In this document: piece after piece, positions 6,573-7,866 of the stretch | Layout: the number at the start of each line of letters is the position of its first letter | Numbering within the stretch: position 1 is the first letter of the stretch | Assembly (NCBI GenBank): GCA_020849725.1 | Contig: JADLAZ010000217.1 | Span: forward strand, 1-7,866 | Reading direction: 5' to 3' | Origin: Chloroflexota bacterium | GTDB taxonomy: Bacteria; Chloroflexota; Chloroflexia; Thermomicrobiales; JADLAZ01 | DNA: 7,866 nucleotides | The notes under the pieces: generated by a model | Told to the model about the DNA's origin: nothing | Databases searched by the model: none | The model's input: only the letters and a program-made list of their open reading frames with translations | Position numbers and translations under genes: made by a program

Positions 6573-6610
6573 CTGGCGACAGCGAGTTCCCGGCAGGATA
6601 CGATGCCGGC
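6573..6610 (+). promoter_or_regulatory. Candidate promoter and palindrome before the small membrane protein gene
   Basis: TACGAT at 6599-6604 is a four-of-six -10 match followed by GCCGGC, the same pattern seen after the -10 boxes of upp (GACGGC) and the opine dehydrogenase gene (GCCGGC). CTGGCG at 6573-6578 could be a -35 box, but the 20-base spacing is long. CCGGCA (6590-6595) and TGCCGG (6604-6609) form a perfect inverted repeat around the -10 region and could be an operator. The leader would be about 41 bases. Confidence 0.28.
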
Positions 6611-6651
6611 TCGCGCCTAGACAGACGGCGCACCCGGCCCGGAGGTAAACG

Positions 6652-7062
6652 ATGAGCGCGCACACACCACAGCCCGCCGCTACCCTCGGAGTCATCGCCG
6701 CCGAAGCGGGTGGCGCGCTCCTGGGTGGCATTGTTGGCGGGGTTACCGGCTTCTTGATCGTCAGCCTCCTGTTCGCCAGCGCCGGTCTGGGCATGGGGTT
6801 GCTGACGCTCCAGGTCTACGGCGTCATCATCGGGTTTGGCGTGGGTGCGGGCGCGGGGGTGGCGCTGGTCGGCCGGTGGCTGGGACAGGCCAGCCGCCTG
6901 GAACCAGCGATTGCGATGCTGGGCGGCGTCATCGGCGGGGTAGCGCTGATCGTCGCGGCGCGCGTCGTGCCGCTACGCCTCGACCTGTTCTTTCTGCCAA
7001 TCTATGCTGCGGTGCTGGCGATCGGCGGGGCGGTGCTCGGCTTCAACCTCCGCCGCCGCTGA
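6652..7062 (+). CDS. Small glycine-rich integral membrane protein of unknown function
   Basis: I do not recognise a family for this 136-residue protein. The start is well supported: GGAGGT at 6641-6646 lies five bases before the ATG. It appears to cross the membrane four times, near residues 17-42, 49-73, 84-106 and 111-131, with a short N-terminus and a basic C-terminus (LRRR), which suggests a cytoplasmic C-terminus. The helices are rich in small residues, with glycine-zipper-like patterns GGALLGGIVGG (20-30), GFGVGAGAG (61-69) and GGVIGG (91-96) that favour tight helix packing or oligomer formation. There are almost no charged residues inside the helices and no signal cleavage site. It stands between divergent upp and a same-strand opine dehydrogenase-like gene 101 bases downstream that seems to have its own promoter, so a functional link is not established. 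Confidence 0.8.
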   Translation: MSAHTPQPAATLGVIAAEAGGALLGGIVGGVTGFLIVSLLFASAGLGMGLLTLQVYGVIIGFGVGAGAGVALVGRWLGQASRLEPAIAMLGGVIGGVALIVAARVVPLRLDLFFLPIYAAVLAIGGAVLGFNLRRR

Positions 7063-7063
7063 C

Positions 7064-7080
7064 GGGCCACACGGCGGCCC
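7064..7080 (+). terminator. Weak GC hairpin after the membrane protein gene
   Basis: GGGCC (7064-7068) pairs with GGCCC (7076-7080) around a seven-base loop, starting one base after the stop codon. Only two T residues follow, so it is at best a weak intrinsic terminator. It directly abuts the -35 box proposed for the next gene. Confidence 0.25.
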
Positions 7081-7109
7081 TTGGCGACTGGCCGCGATCC
7101 GGCTAGCAT
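7081..7109 (+). promoter_or_regulatory. Candidate promoter for the opine dehydrogenase-like gene
   Basis: TTGGCG (7081-7086) and TAGCAT (7104-7109) are spaced by 17 bases, each a four-of-six match to sigma-70 boxes. The predicted start near 7116 gives a leader of about 48 bases. The palindrome CGATCGATCG (7117-7126) lies at the start of the transcript. Confidence is raised by the close similarity to the upp promoter. Confidence 0.42.
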
Positions 7110-7163
7110 GCCGGCGCGATCGATCGGCGGCGGGCCAGTCGGCGTCAGCAGGAGGCGATATCG

Positions 7164-7866
7164 ATGCTGCCAGAGCGGCTCACCATTCTCGGCGGCGGCA
7201 ACACCGCGTTCGCCGTCGCCGCCAACCTGGCGCTCGGCGGCAGCGCCGTGCTGCTCTGGGAGCATCCCACCCAGGCGGCCAGCATCGCCGCTATCCAGGA
7301 GAGCCGCACGATCCAGCTGGAGGGGACCGAGCGCACCGGCGCGGCCCGCCTGGCCGGCGTCACGACCGATATCGCCGCCGCGCTGGCCTGGTCCGACATG
7401 GTGCTGATATCCGCGCCGGCCTACGCTCACCGCGCCTTCGCCGAGGCGGCCGCGCCACACCTGCGCCCCGGCCAGACGGTCACGCTGCTGCCGGGCACGC
7501 TGGGGGCACTGGAGTTCGCGCGCGTCGTCCGCGCTGGCGGTGGGCCAGCCATCACGACGGCTGAGGTCGACACCTCACCCTACGTCTGCCGCCGCACCGC
7601 GCCTGACCGGGCCGTCATCTGGGGTCGGCCGGGCGCGATTGGCCTGGGCGTCTTTCCAGCCCAGCGCACTGCTGACCTGCTGCCCGTCATGCAGGCCTGC
7701 TTCCCCGGTACCGTCGCGTACCCGAACGTGCTCGCCGCCGGCCTGTCCAGCCTCAACCCGCTGATGCACCCGGCCGGCGTGCTGATGAACGCCGGTCGCA
7801 TCGAGCGCAGCCGGGGCGAGTTCTACTTCTACGAGGAAGGCGTCACACCGTCAGTCGTGCGCGTCA
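7164..7866 (+). CDS. NAD/NADP octopine/nopaline (opine) dehydrogenase-family protein, N-terminal part
   Basis: The first 234 residues of an oxidoreductase whose gene runs off the right edge. The ATG at 7164 follows AGGAGG (7150-7155) by eight bases. An N-terminal Rossmann fold begins at LTILGGGNTAFAVAANLAL, with the dinucleotide-binding glycines at 10-12 in a GGGNTA variant of the usual GxGNxG/A. The second domain starts with LNPLMHPAGVLMNAGRIE (about 197-214), in which Asn198 and His202 match the NPxxHP catalytic histidine motif of octopine dehydrogenase; FYFYEEGVTPSV near 221-232 is also typical of the family. These enzymes join an amino acid to a 2-oxo acid by reductive amination, or reverse this; relatives make metal-binding opines (staphylopine type). 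Full family members are about 350-400 residues, so roughly one third is missing. Substrates cannot be assigned without the downstream genes. Confidence 0.86.
   Translation, partial: MLPERLTILGGGNTAFAVAANLALGGSAVLLWEHPTQAASIAAIQESRTIQLEGTERTGAARLAGVTTDIAAALAWSDMVLISAPAYAHRAFAEAAAPHLRPGQTVTLLPGTLGALEFARVVRAGGGPAITTAEVDTSPYVCRRTAPDRAVIWGRPGAIGLGVFPAQRTADLLPVMQACFPGTVAYPNVLAAGLSSLNPLMHPAGVLMNAGRIERSRGEFYFYEEGVTPSVVRV

Noticed and set aside
7004..7564. Alternative plus-strand frame over the membrane protein end and the opine dehydrogenase start
   Set aside because: Arginine-rich out-of-frame translation; the real frame from 7164 shows a Rossmann fold and the NPLMHP motif.

Overview
The window is a GC-rich bacterial chromosomal segment holding eight genes: two are cut by the window edges and six are complete. 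I see no mobile element, rRNA, tRNA, CRISPR array or long repeat. The B-family (ba3-like) oxidase subunit, a PD40 lipoprotein with a Tat-like signal, a MurE with an unusual acceptor motif and the high GC content would fit a Chloroflexota (Thermomicrobia-like) or other high-GC monoderm bacterium. That placement is inference and not proven by any marker here.

Layout, left to right. (1) 3-689 (+): C-terminal 228 residues of a ba3-type cytochrome c oxidase subunit I. (2) 778-1989 (+): a fold-type I PLP aminotransferase of the 2-aminoadipate/aromatic (LysN/ARO8-like) type. (3) 2052-2870 (+): a PHP-family histidinol-phosphatase-like enzyme. (4) 3066-4580 (+): MurE, overlapping by ATGA with (5) 4577-5692 (+), a TolB/PD40 beta-propeller lipoprotein. 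(6) 5729-6448 (-): uracil phosphoribosyltransferase (upp), convergent with (5) and sharing a terminator-like hairpin with it. (7) 6652-7062 (+): a small glycine-rich four-helix membrane protein, divergent from upp. (8) 7164-7866 (+): the N-terminal 234 residues of an opine (octopine/nopaline) dehydrogenase-family protein, running off the right edge.

Most genes are housekeeping (respiration, amino-acid metabolism, peptidoglycan, pyrimidine salvage) and look like separate small transcription units. The exceptions are the tightly coupled murE-lipoprotein pair and possibly the aminotransferase-phosphatase pair. I did not find an obviously new multi-gene system. The points most worth a second look are: a nearly shared promoter/leader sequence in front of upp and the opine dehydrogenase gene, with a partial third copy before the membrane protein; the MurE acceptor-site motif EDPR in place of DNPR; and the opine dehydrogenase-like gene, whose partners lie outside the window.
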